A stretch of DNA of 64,000 nt from a virus. Positions 22,233 to 29,624 of the stretch are shown one piece after another (positions within the stretch are counted from its first letter, which is position 1; each line of letters opens with the position of its first letter). The position numbers were made by a program, and so were the translations under genes. The stretch lies in IMG/VR virus record IMGVR_UViG_3300038428_000280, positions 1-64,000 of that record; one strand, 5' to 3'. A model generated the notes under the pieces. That model made no database searches. It was not told where the DNA came from and saw only the letters and a list, made by a program, of their open reading frames with translations.

Positions 22233-22260
22233 TTGACTTTTATCTTCGATATGATATAAT
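22233..22260 (+). promoter_or_regulatory. Promoter for the M23 / RNA-repair operon
   Basis: TTGACT (22233-22238), 16-bp spacer ending in TGA, perfect TATAAT (22255-22260), 8 bases before the ATG. It would drive a long operon of overlapping genes (22.3-27.0 kb) as a near-leaderless message. Confidence 0.8.
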
Positions 22261-22268
22261 ATACCCAA

Positions 22269-22859
22269 ATGAAACTCAACTGTAACAGTTTTTTTGACGG
22301 AGAATTTGAATATCTCAATCTAAATGAATTGTATCTAAAATATAGAAATCTTTTAACGGATACAAAAATTCCTTCGCAAATTCAATTTTTATTAAATCAA
22401 TTCCACAACAATACATTTGGTGGATATGCAGAAGATAGAAAGGATATTTGGAAAGGAACCTACTTGGATAAACATGGGAATTATATTCATTTGGGAGTTG
22501 ATATCAATGTCAGAGCAGGAACCAACATTCGATGCCCTTTTGATGCCAAAGTAATTGATATTTTTATTGATAGCGATACACAAATTGGTTGGGGCGGTAG
22601 AATAATTTTACAGCCAAGCGAATATTTACCATATTTGGTTTTAGCTCATATTGAACCGACATCTTTAGTCAATAAAAATTATTTTAAGAAAGGTGAAATT
22701 ATTGGTCAAGTTGGGACTTGGCCAGCCAATGGCAACACTTTTCAACATCTACATGTTCAACTTGTTAAAGATTTGGATATAAACAATTTTGACGGATATG
22801 GTTGTGTTGAAGATTTGTCAAACAATATTGACCCTTTCGAAATGGAGTTTAAAATATGA
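22269..22859 (+). CDS. M23-family metallopeptidase
   Basis: 196 residues. YIHLGVDINVRAGTNIRCPF holds the first zinc ligands (HxxxD) and QHLHVQLV the HxH pair, with the G-W-G-x-R-I strand between: the LytM/M23 fold, which cuts peptide bridges in peptidoglycan. No signal peptide, so it is either released with lysis proteins or carried on the virion. All catalytic positions are present. Confidence 0.88.
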   Translation: MKLNCNSFFDGEFEYLNLNELYLKYRNLLTDTKIPSQIQFLLNQFHNNTFGGYAEDRKDIWKGTYLDKHGNYIHLGVDINVRAGTNIRCPFDAKVIDIFIDSDTQIGWGGRIILQPSEYLPYLVLAHIEPTSLVNKNYFKKGEIIGQVGTWPANGNTFQHLHVQLVKDLDINNFDGYGCVEDLSNNIDPFEMEFKI

Positions 22860-23875
22860 CAAAATTAGCCACCCTAGAAAGAATTCATAGCATTCAACCC
22901 CACCCAAACAAGGAAGTGGAAAAACTTGAAATTGGCAAAGTAAAGGAATGGCCTGTCGTCATTCCAAAAGGCCAATTCAAGGATGGCGATCTTGTTGTTT
23001 TTATTCAAATTGATTCCATTTGCCCCAAAGAAAATCCCTACTTTGCCTTTCTTGAAAGACAAAAGTATAGAATTTGGAATGCTAAGTTTAAAGGAGCGCC
23101 TTCACAAGGTCTTGTGTGTCCTCTTTCTATTCTACCTAGAGGGGATTCATCCCTGAGAATAGAGGAAGGAGCAGATGTTACCGAACATCTTGGCATCACT
23201 AAATATGAAAAACCTCTTGATTTAAGTATTTGCGGCGATGCTAAAGGTGGATTTCCGACACACTTGATTCCTATTACCGATGAAGACAATTTACTCAATA
23301 ATCCTGAAACTCTTAATGAATTCATGGGAGAAGAATGTTATCTTACCGTAAAGGTTGACGGTTCTTCCATGACCATTATCCATGATAACGGTGAAGTTAG
23401 GGTTTGCAGTCGCAGATTGGAGCAAAAAGAAGGAACAGGATTTTGGAAGATTGCTGAACAATACGATTTGCCAAACAAACTTAAGGCTCAGATGGCGTTG
23501 AATATTGCCATTCAATCGGAAGCTTGTGGTGGAAAAATTCAGGGAAACCCATTGGGACTTTCCGAACCCTGTATGTTTGTCTTTAATGTCAAAGATATAA
23601 CTACAGGCAAGTGGTATGGTTGGGAAGAAATTAAATCCATTTGTTCATTGTTCAATATACCATCTGTGAGATTGGTTTGTGAACCTTTCATCTTTGATGA
23701 AACTTGGACCATTGCAAAACTTCAAGAAGAAGCAAATAAGGTGGTCTATGTGACTGCAAAAGGTGAAACAAAGAAAGGCGAAGGAGTGGTTCTTCGACCT
23801 ACTAAACCAAAATATTCAGCTATTCTTGGTAAACCACTGTCGGTTAAAATCTTAAATCAGGAGTATAAACAATGA
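22856..23875 (+). CDS. RNA ligase (Rnl2-related, DraRnl-like layout)
   Basis: 339 residues. An N-terminal OB-like domain (to about 120) precedes a nucleotidyltransferase core with motif I LTVKVDGSS (adenylated Lys166), motif III around EPCMFVFNVKD, motif IV GEGVVLRP, and motif V SVKILNQEY near the C-terminus. The N-terminal OB domain matches the Deinococcus-type ligase order. It would join RNA ends after ATP-dependent adenylation. It starts on the M23 stop (ATGA) and shares the operon with a cyclic-phosphate receiver and a polynucleotide kinase, making an RNA-repair set. Confidence 0.88.
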   Translation: MTKLATLERIHSIQPHPNKEVEKLEIGKVKEWPVVIPKGQFKDGDLVVFIQIDSICPKENPYFAFLERQKYRIWNAKFKGAPSQGLVCPLSILPRGDSSLRIEEGADVTEHLGITKYEKPLDLSICGDAKGGFPTHLIPITDEDNLLNNPETLNEFMGEECYLTVKVDGSSMTIIHDNGEVRVCSRRLEQKEGTGFWKIAEQYDLPNKLKAQMALNIAIQSEACGGKIQGNPLGLSEPCMFVFNVKDITTGKWYGWEEIKSICSLFNIPSVRLVCEPFIFDETWTIAKLQEEANKVVYVTAKGETKKGEGVVLRPTKPKYSAILGKPLSVKILNQEYKQ

Positions 23876-24405
23876 TTTCTCCATTCTTTTTTCATAGCAT
23901 GATTGATGAAGATTATGCTTGGGAACTTCAATTCTTTCAAAAATATAGGGATTTGAAGGATGGTCTCGACATATTCAACATTGAAATGAATTGGGATAAA
24001 TATATGGCTGACCATAATCCAAAATTCATTTTCAGTCTGAAATTGATTAACATCATTATTTTCGAGTTCATCATTTACAATATATGGCATACCGATAACT
24101 CCCGTTCACCTTACTTTGGAATGGATGATGTTGATGCACCCAATTACGAAAAAGACAATCATCCATCAACATCGGATGTTACCGTGATATTTCATTCGAG
24201 AAGAAATTTTTATCATGGGCAACCTATTTATTGGTATGAATTCAGGACTAAAATAGATGGTTTTGACTTCACGGATTTAATACCCCAACACTTTCTTAAC
24301 GTTCCATTTACAGTATTCTATGAATACGGTGGAACACACGAAGAAGCGTTAAAAGAATTGACAAGCGAAGGTTTTACGAATATAATAGAAGGCAATGAGC
24401 TATAA
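23872..24405 (+). CDS. Hypothetical protein in the RNA-repair operon (177 aa)
   Basis: Not recognised. Mixed alpha/beta, with one hydrophobic stretch (SLKLINIIIFEFIIYNIW, about residues 44-63) that could be a core strand or a membrane segment, and an acidic middle (GMDDVDAPNYEKD). It overlaps the ligase stop (ATGA) and the next start by 11 bases. Its placement between repair enzymes suggests a linked role. Confidence 0.6.
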   Translation: MISPFFFHSMIDEDYAWELQFFQKYRDLKDGLDIFNIEMNWDKYMADHNPKFIFSLKLINIIIFEFIIYNIWHTDNSRSPYFGMDDVDAPNYEKDNHPSTSDVTVIFHSRRNFYHGQPIYWYEFRTKIDGFDFTDLIPQHFLNVPFTVFYEYGGTHEEALKELTSEGFTNIIEGNEL

Positions 24406-24745
24406 TTTATTTCTTGATGACAACCGCGACCCAAACAAGTTTCTTAACGATACAAAAACTTGGGTGATTGCACGTAATTATAATCAATTTGTAGATATAA
24501 TTACGAAACAGGGTTTACCTGATTTGATTTCATTTGACCATGATTTGTGTGATGTTGACCAAGGAAAGGTGGAGGATTTCAAGGAAAAAACAGGGTATGA
24601 TTGTGCCAAGTGGTTGATTGAATATTGCATGAAAACAAATCAATCGTTACCCAAATGGCAAATTCATACATTTAATCCAGCAGGCATGATAAATATTTAC
24701 GATATTTTATCTACATATAACAATAAGGAAGAGGTTTGTGAATGA
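24395..24745 (+). CDS. Cyclic-phosphate-processing receiver-like protein
   Basis: 116 residues with a receiver-like fold: NLFLDDNRDP (acidic pocket, residues 4-13), PDLISFDHDLCDVD, and YDCAKWLIEYCM. This matches the family named cyclic-phosphate processing receiver domain, proposed from gene context to act with RNA-repair enzymes. In this operon it sits between an RNA ligase and a kinase that lacks the phosphatase half of T4 Pnkp, so it may open or remove 2',3'-cyclic phosphates (inference). Confidence 0.75.
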   Translation: MSYNLFLDDNRDPNKFLNDTKTWVIARNYNQFVDIITKQGLPDLISFDHDLCDVDQGKVEDFKEKTGYDCAKWLIEYCMKTNQSLPKWQIHTFNPAGMINIYDILSTYNNKEEVCE

Positions 24746-25220
24746 TATGGACGATTTAATAAAAAATATTGGTGATAAAAAGAAAGCTTTGATTATTCTT
24801 GTGGGTCCTCCTGCAAGTGGTAAATCAACTTGGGGTAAGAAATTTGCTTTGGATAATGGTGTGGTCTATGTTTCAACCGATGAAATCAGAAAAGAAATTG
24901 GCTCGGGAGAAGGCGACCAAACCGTGTCTGCTGTGGCTTTCGGTATTGCTCGTCGCAGAGTTTCAGCCGCTTTGAGTGCAGGTAAAAATGTAATGATTGA
25001 TGCCACCAACGTCAACAGAAAATCTCGTAAGGATTGGGTTAATTTGGGAAAAGGTCATTCATCGTATATTATTGCTGTCGCTTTTGAGGTTCCAAAAGCC
25101 GAACTTTTGAAAAGAGATGCGAAGCGTGAACGTCAAGTTGGACCGGAAGTTATTGACAGATTTATAAACAAATATGCCCGTCCAGCAGCAGACGAAGTGA
25201 ACAAGGTTATCATTAAATAA
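24738..25220 (+). CDS. Polynucleotide 5'-kinase-type P-loop kinase
   Basis: 160 residues. Walker A GPPASGKS (23-30), then STDEIRKEIG (catalytic Asp 48), MIDATNVNRKSR (87-98), and the lid region RERQVGPEVIDRF. This is the kinase domain of the T4 Pnkp group without the C-terminal HAD phosphatase domain. It would phosphorylate 5'-OH ends made by anticodon nucleases so that the ligase can seal them. Overlaps the previous gene by 8 bases. Confidence 0.85.
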   Translation: MNDMDDLIKNIGDKKKALIILVGPPASGKSTWGKKFALDNGVVYVSTDEIRKEIGSGEGDQTVSAVAFGIARRRVSAALSAGKNVMIDATNVNRKSRKDWVNLGKGHSSYIIAVAFEVPKAELLKRDAKRERQVGPEVIDRFINKYARPAADEVNKVIIK

Positions 25221-25225
25221 AAATT

Positions 25226-25558
25226 ATGACAAGCAAGAAAATTATCACTGAAATTTCAAAATTGGATGGATGGAAATGGCACAAAGGGAGTGAATTACGT
25301 TTTGGTCCACCAATTAAAGGTGAAAAAATTATAAAGCGAGGATGGCATCTAGGTAAAAGAGTAAGAGAAACTTTACCAGCCTATCTTACTGATAGAAATG
25401 CTGTTATAATGGTAATTAATAAACAAAATAAGATGGTTCAATTTGCAATTGACAATTTAATTCACGATAAACTTTATCCAAATCAGCCGACAATTTGTGC
25501 AACCGCACACCAACTTTGTGAAGCTCTTTTAAGGGTATTGGATAAATGGAAAGAATAA
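25226..25558 (+). CDS. Phage ABA-sandwich domain protein
   Basis: 110 residues. LDGWKWHK, LPAYLTDRNAVIMVI and the C-terminal CATAHQLCEALLRVLDKWKE match the phage ABA-sandwich family (DxLpxYLxdlNAm ... AtA.qRaeAfLr.l.kW). Function unknown. The next gene is a diverged second copy. Confidence 0.8.
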   Translation: MTSKKIITEISKLDGWKWHKGSELRFGPPIKGEKIIKRGWHLGKRVRETLPAYLTDRNAVIMVINKQNKMVQFAIDNLIHDKLYPNQPTICATAHQLCEALLRVLDKWKE

Positions 25559-25562
25559 AATT

Positions 25563-26006
25563 ATGAAAGAAATAGACATTCTTACTGAAATTGCAGCTTT
25601 AGATGGTGGAAAATGGCTTTATGCTCCAAAAGCCGAAACACCACACCGTTTTTGGTTGGATGATGATGCTTACGTTTCTCATGCCCAAGATTTTATTGAA
25701 TGGGATGGAGTAAAAGATATTCCCATCGGATGGGATTATTGCCATTTCAAAGATTACACAAAATCTTATGATGCAATTTTACCTGTAATTAAAAAGCTAA
25801 AGGATGAAAATCAATTTTCAAGCAATCCGGCCCATTATCCTACTTGGATGTTTTCTTCACATCTTCTTAAAATTTTAGGTCTTAAATTGTGGAACAATGG
25901 AGAACCGTTGAAGTCACCATGTAATCTTTGTCAAATAATTTTATCAGCAACTCCGCTTCAACTTTGTGAAGCTGTTTTAAGAGCGGTGAATAAGTGGAAG
26001 GAATAA
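25563..26006 (+). CDS. Phage ABA-sandwich domain protein, second copy
   Basis: 147 residues. It shares LDGGKW, YTKSYDAILPVI and LSATPLQLCEAVLRAVNKWKE with the gene just upstream, so the two arose by tandem duplication; this copy carries an insertion of about 40 residues in the middle. Four-base spacing to the upstream copy. Confidence 0.75.
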   Translation: MKEIDILTEIAALDGGKWLYAPKAETPHRFWLDDDAYVSHAQDFIEWDGVKDIPIGWDYCHFKDYTKSYDAILPVIKKLKDENQFSSNPAHYPTWMFSSHLLKILGLKLWNNGEPLKSPCNLCQIILSATPLQLCEAVLRAVNKWKE

Positions 26007-26010
26007 CTTC

Positions 26011-26307
26011 ATGCATTTGGGTCATCTATCTGTTGAAGCATTTTTGAGAAAAGGTGAATATGACCAAGGTGATGTGGCCATAATTGATTACGATGATTTA
26101 TATGATTATTTGCATTCAGTAAAATTAAAACCAAATAAATCTGTAGAAGCACCACCCTATCAAGTCGCTTATGATTTTCCCCCATTGTTTAAATGTTTTT
26201 TTGGTCATAAATTTGAATGGAAAGTAACACCAATGGGTCAGTGGAGACAAGAAATTTGTAAAAAATGTGGTATAACAAGACACACCGAAAAACTAACAAA
26301 AATATGA
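26011..26307 (+). CDS. Hypothetical protein with DUF1660-like zinc end (98 aa)
   Basis: The N-terminal 55 residues are acidic and unassigned. The C-terminus, FKCFFGHKFEW then EICKKCGITRH, matches the small zinc-binding pattern CxxxGHkW...CxxCG seen in prophage proteins (DUF1660-type). The ATGA overlap with the next gene supports translation. Confidence 0.65.
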   Translation: MHLGHLSVEAFLRKGEYDQGDVAIIDYDDLYDYLHSVKLKPNKSVEAPPYQVAYDFPPLFKCFFGHKFEWKVTPMGQWRQEICKKCGITRHTEKLTKI

Positions 26308-26813
26308 AAGATGAAATAATTGACATAGAAGCAGTAACCGTACCGGATAAAGAACCAACCGACAAAACATTAAAATTGATTGATGAACTAAACAATCAAC
26401 TTACCACCGAGAAAGGTGAATGGATTTATGTTAAAAACGTAGGGATTTGTTGGCATCCTTCTTTAGTTGAAAAACAGATGGGACATACTCCACAAATAGA
26501 AATGCCCTCCCCATCAACACCCCCTCTTCTATTAGAGGATATAGTCAAATGGGGTAACACAATAGATTTTGATAATATTCCACAAAATGCAGTGGTATTG
26601 GTTAAATTGGATATCAGTGACCCGTTTCGTGTTCAAATGATGCAACGGGTTATTGCCAAGCAGGTTCTTGAACCGAGAATCGAAAAGTTGAAAGAACGAC
26701 GCGTTTGTATTTTGTTTATGCAGGCGGGCGACGACATTTCAGTAATGCCCGAAGAAGATATGAAAAAAGCCGGTTGGGAAAAGAAGGAAAAGAGTATCAT
26801 TATTACACCTTAA
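26304..26813 (+). CDS. Hypothetical protein (169 aa)
   Basis: The start at 26304 is chosen for the ATGA overlap. Acidic N-terminus, then VVLVKLDISDPFRVQMMQRV, a helix ending in LEPRIEKLKERRVCILFM and AGDDISVMPEEDMKKAGW. This looks like a compact alpha/beta protein; no named family recognised. Confidence 0.65.
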   Translation: MKDEIIDIEAVTVPDKEPTDKTLKLIDELNNQLTTEKGEWIYVKNVGICWHPSLVEKQMGHTPQIEMPSPSTPPLLLEDIVKWGNTIDFDNIPQNAVVLVKLDISDPFRVQMMQRVIAKQVLEPRIEKLKERRVCILFMQAGDDISVMPEEDMKKAGWEKKEKSIIITP

Positions 26814-26815
26814 TT

Positions 26816-27013
26816 ATGGATGATTGTAATAAATATTTTATTTCTTGGAATGAGTTTTTGAAGGATGCTAAAGTTTGTAATGACCTTCAATTAACCCAAG
26901 AAGAGATAAATGAATTAATGGAATTCCATGAAAAATCAATTCAACAACGTGATAGAGATTGGTCATTGATATCGAATTGGGTTGTTGGAGCAGAGCCTAT
27001 TGGTGAGGCTTGA
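26816..27013 (+). CDS. Small hypothetical protein (65 aa)
   Basis: Starts MDDCNKYFISWNEFLKDAK, two bases after the previous stop, and ends WVVGAEPIGEA. Helical, acidic, unassigned. Its last codons overlap the -35 box of the next promoter. Confidence 0.6.
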   Translation: MDDCNKYFISWNEFLKDAKVCNDLQLTQEEINELMEFHEKSIQQRDRDWSLISNWVVGAEPIGEA

Positions 27014-27037
27014 CTTTTATAATTAGTGGAGTATCAT
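27010..27037 (+). promoter_or_regulatory. Promoter for the 27.0-28.3 kb unit
   Basis: TTGACT (27010-27015), 16-bp spacer, TATCAT (27032-27037), 6 bases before the ATG at 27044. Confidence 0.6.
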
Positions 27038-27043
27038 CATAAA

Positions 27044-27250
27044 ATGAATGATGACGAGCCTAAATATCGCTGTGCTTGGTGTATAAGAGACACCCATACC
27101 AATCCATGCGAATTTTGTGGAAGCGATACTGTTCATGTCAAAGGAACGGTACACAATTGCCATTGGTCCATGTACACAATTAGCACGGTCAAATGTAAAT
27201 TGTGTGACAAAATCATCAGTTACGAAGATTATCTGAACGGGAAATTTTAA
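27044..27250 (+). CDS. Zinc-ribbon protein (68 aa)
   Basis: The ATG at 27044 follows the promoter and is preferred over an in-frame GTG at 27026. It has three CxxC knuckles: RCAWCIRD, PCEFCGSD and KCKLCDKI, with a His-containing loop between, so one or two zinc sites. Function unknown. Confidence 0.65.
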   Translation: MNDDEPKYRCAWCIRDTHTNPCEFCGSDTVHVKGTVHNCHWSMYTISTVKCKLCDKIISYEDYLNGKF

Positions 27251-27252
27251 AT

Positions 27253-27630
27253 ATGAAAACAACATTGGAGAAATGGGCAGATAAAATAAGGAAATTACGG
27301 AAAAATCAACCCAAAGTGACTCTGAAAGAAGCTCAGGCACAAGCAGACCGGGTTATGAAAGTTGTTAGAGAAGCCAAAGGTATTAAACGGCTGGAACCAA
27401 GGGTTTATCATAAGACACCTTATGTTTTGGATGAAGACATAAAGAAACTGCATGGGGCCGCTTGGTTTAAAAAATTCGTCAAAGCTGCCGGCCCCGGCAA
27501 TACAATGATGATTATTCCAGCCAATGACCCGTCGCATAAAAAATCAAGGCAACAAATAGGTATGTATATGTGGGATTATGAAAGATTTGCTGATGTGGTT
27601 GATTTTAACAGACCCACATATTTCGATTAA
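27253..27630 (+). CDS. Hypothetical protein (125 aa)
   Basis: Basic helical N-terminus (KWADKIRKLRKNQPK, AQAQADRVMKVVREAKG) and a mixed C-terminus containing LHGAAWFKKFVKAAGPGNTM. Two bases after the zinc-ribbon gene. A nucleic-acid-binding role is possible from charge only. Confidence 0.6.
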   Translation: MKTTLEKWADKIRKLRKNQPKVTLKEAQAQADRVMKVVREAKGIKRLEPRVYHKTPYVLDEDIKKLHGAAWFKKFVKAAGPGNTMMIIPANDPSHKKSRQQIGMYMWDYERFADVVDFNRPTYFD

Positions 27631-27681
27631 AAAATAACAACAAGTAGTAAAACGCATATGAGATAGAAGAACAATAACGAT

Positions 27682-28341
27682 ATGAACATTATCAACAGAA
27701 CGCAAGTCTTGAAGCTAAACAGCGCTTGGCAAGCTGTAGGTCAATCAACCGTGGGTAAAGCCTTGGTTGACTTGGCCGCAGGCAAGTGCGCTTTGGCTCT
27801 TGACATTGAATACGAAAAGGATGAAAAAGGTGAATACATCCTTGACGAAAATGGTTGGCCATCCGGTCAATCATGGCCTCGTCCGGTAACTTGGGAAGAG
27901 TGGATTACGTTACCTGTTCGCCCGTTTGATGATGTCATTCATTATGGTAATGGCCTCAAAACCATGAGAGCGCCTACGGTCATTATTGCTAAAAACTTTA
28001 GCAGAATGCCTCTTAAAAAATTCAAAGGCAAACCTTCCAAGGATGCTATTTGGATTCGTGATAACGGTACCGACCAATACACGGGCAGAAAATTGAAGCG
28101 TCATGAAGCTACGGTTGACCACATTCTCCCTCAATCGAGGGGTGGTCAAAATACTTGGGAAAACCTTGCCCTCACAGCCAAGGAAATTAATGCCAAGAAA
28201 GGTAACAAGCTTAACAGTGAAGTGGGTTTGAAATTGATTCGCGAGCCAAAGGCTCCAAGACCAATTCCATTGTCTCACTTGATTAGAGAAATCAAGCATC
28301 CTGATTGGAGACCACACCTTCCGCATTTGGTTGAAGATTAG
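27682..28341 (+). CDS. HNH endonuclease
   Basis: 219 residues. The C-terminal HNH core reads RHEATVDHILPQSRGGQNTW followed by ENLALTAKEINAKKGN, containing the His pair/metal Asp-His and the Asn of the beta-beta-alpha metal finger. The zinc-knuckle cysteines of many HNH proteins are replaced (DQYTGRKL). The N-terminal 130 residues are unassigned. Possibly a free-standing homing-type or processing nuclease. A terminator follows. Confidence 0.88.
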   Translation: MNIINRTQVLKLNSAWQAVGQSTVGKALVDLAAGKCALALDIEYEKDEKGEYILDENGWPSGQSWPRPVTWEEWITLPVRPFDDVIHYGNGLKTMRAPTVIIAKNFSRMPLKKFKGKPSKDAIWIRDNGTDQYTGRKLKRHEATVDHILPQSRGGQNTWENLALTAKEINAKKGNKLNSEVGLKLIREPKAPRPIPLSHLIREIKHPDWRPHLPHLVED

Positions 28342-28822
28342 GAAAATTACTCTTTGGGGAATTAAAGTTAAAAAAGGACCCTCTGTTAACTATAATAGAG
28401 GGTTCTTTTTTTAAATATTTGATTGCAGATTCAAGAATTGATATATTATCTTTGAATAAGCCTATCCCAACATTACAACTATGACATAATAATCCTCTTA
28501 TTACATTAGTTTTATGGCAATGGTCAACGTATAATTGAGGCGAAATGGAATGTTTACTTTCTTTATTACCACATATAGCACAACATCCGTTTTGATTATT
28601 TAATAGGATGATATAATCTTCCATTGAAAGGTTGTGAACTTTTTTAAGACGACCTCTTCTTTTATGAATCTTTACTTTATCTTTATTATTGGCCTTCCAT
28701 AATTTAGACCTTAGTTTAGCACAAGATTTACAATATGGCCCTTTACCCATTTTGCCTGCACTTGGATTATTGTAAAATTCTTCCAAATTCTTTTTTATCT
28801 TACATTGTGCACACCTTTTCAT
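28292..28822 (-). CDS. Recombination endonuclease VII-like protein
   Basis: 176 residues. The endonuclease VII core CCAICG, YVDHCHKTNVIRGLLCHSCN carries the two CxxC zinc knuckles, the catalytic Asp-His and the Asn. T4 endonuclease VII resolves branched DNA before packaging; many phage relatives are mobile. An extra CAQC/YCKSC zinc ribbon precedes the core. The last ~35 residues read through the terminator hairpin and overlap the HNH gene, so the C-terminus may not be used. Confidence 0.82.
   Translation of the reverse strand: MKRCAQCKIKKNLEEFYNNPSAGKMGKGPYCKSCAKLRSKLWKANNKDKVKIHKRRGRLKKVHNLSMEDYIILLNNQNGCCAICGNKESKHSISPQLYVDHCHKTNVIRGLLCHSCNVGIGLFKDNISILESAIKYLKKEPSIIVNRGSFFNFNSPKSNFPNLQPNAEGVVSNQDA
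28378..28403. terminator. Bidirectional intrinsic terminator between convergent genes
   Basis: Stem ACCCTCT/AGAGGGT with a 12-base loop, T run on the right for the HNH gene and A run on the left (T on the minus strand). It lies inside the C-terminal coding part of the endonuclease VII-like gene. Confidence 0.8.
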
Positions 28823-28842
28823 TAATAGTAGTTATCGAAAGC

Positions 28843-28885
28843 AAAAAACAGGTCATCTTGCATTACACAAAAAGACCTGTTTTTT
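28843..28885 (-). terminator. Intrinsic terminator after the vWA gene
   Basis: A 12-bp stem AAAAAACAGGTC/GACCTGTTTTTT with a 19-base loop; the stem end supplies the T run on the minus strand. 15 bases past the vWA stop. Confidence 0.85.
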
Positions 28886-28899
28886 ATTAATTATCAAAA

Positions 28900-29589
28900 T
28901 TAAACAACTTTTGATGGAATTTTCTTTTTTGTTTTAGAAGCCGCTGTATCGGTGGTGTCCATAAACTTGAAACTTGCACCTTTCAAACTGCGATATGCGG
29001 TAGCGCTACGAGACAATGTATCGAAAGCAAGAGCTGTTCCCGCTGAATCGGCTACATAATCCAATGTGGTTCCTGCTTGATAGCCCATTGAACTGCCGAC
29101 TGCCCAAGAATCTTGGTTGGCTCCAATATAAGCAAAATCCCAACTATAAACCTTGGTTTGATGCTCAACCATTCCTTTTACCATTATGGAATCCATACGA
29201 ACCGCATCCCTGTTGTGCAGGTGGTCGTTGTCTTCGCCGTCGGTGATGGTCACAACCAAAACTTTTTCAGGTCGTTCCTCTTCCGGCATGGCTGACAAGC
29301 GAGCACCCATGTCATTGATGGTCTTGCCAAGAGAATCGTAAAGCGCTGTGCCGCCTCTTGGAATATAATTGTTTTTGTCCAATAGAGGAACCTGATACAA
29401 GTCAACGTCCTCAAACATTGTCTCATATTGCGTGTCAAATTTATAAGCAAAAACACGGCATTGACCGAGCTTTGCGTCCTGTTGTGATTTGATGAATGTA
29501 TTAAATCCACCAATCATGTCGCTGCAGATTGATTGCATTGAACCTGAACGGTCAATGACAAATATAATATATGTGAGTCCACTTTTCAT
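28900..29589 (-). CDS. von Willebrand factor A domain protein, TerY-like
   Basis: 229 residues, essentially one vWA domain: IIFVIDRSGSMQSI (MIDAS, residues 9-20), RGGTALYDSLGKTI (the metal-coordinating Thr) and VVTITDGEDN. This arrangement resembles TerY-type vWA proteins. Single-gene unit with its own promoter (perfect -10) and strong terminator. The Lys-rich tail KTKKKIPSKVV is unusual. Partner unknown. Confidence 0.87.
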   Translation of the reverse strand: MKSGLTYIIFVIDRSGSMQSICSDMIGGFNTFIKSQQDAKLGQCRVFAYKFDTQYETMFEDVDLYQVPLLDKNNYIPRGGTALYDSLGKTINDMGARLSAMPEEERPEKVLVVTITDGEDNDHLHNRDAVRMDSIMVKGMVEHQTKVYSWDFAYIGANQDSWAVGSSMGYQAGTTLDYVADSAGTALAFDTLSRSATAYRSLKGASFKFMDTTDTAASKTKKKIPSKVV

Positions 29590-29596
29590 AGATTAC

Positions 29597-29624
29597 ATTA
29601 TATGACAGGATTGTAAGAAGTCAA
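29597..29624 (-). promoter_or_regulatory. Promoter for the vWA gene
   Basis: TTGACT (29619-29624), 16-bp spacer, perfect TATAAT (29597-29602), 7 bases before the ATG. It overlaps the last codons of the upstream dehydratase gene. Confidence 0.8.

Noticed and set aside
28378-28403. Hairpin as an insertion-sequence end
   Set aside because: It has the stem plus T-run layout of a terminator, with no matching inverted repeat or transposase nearby.
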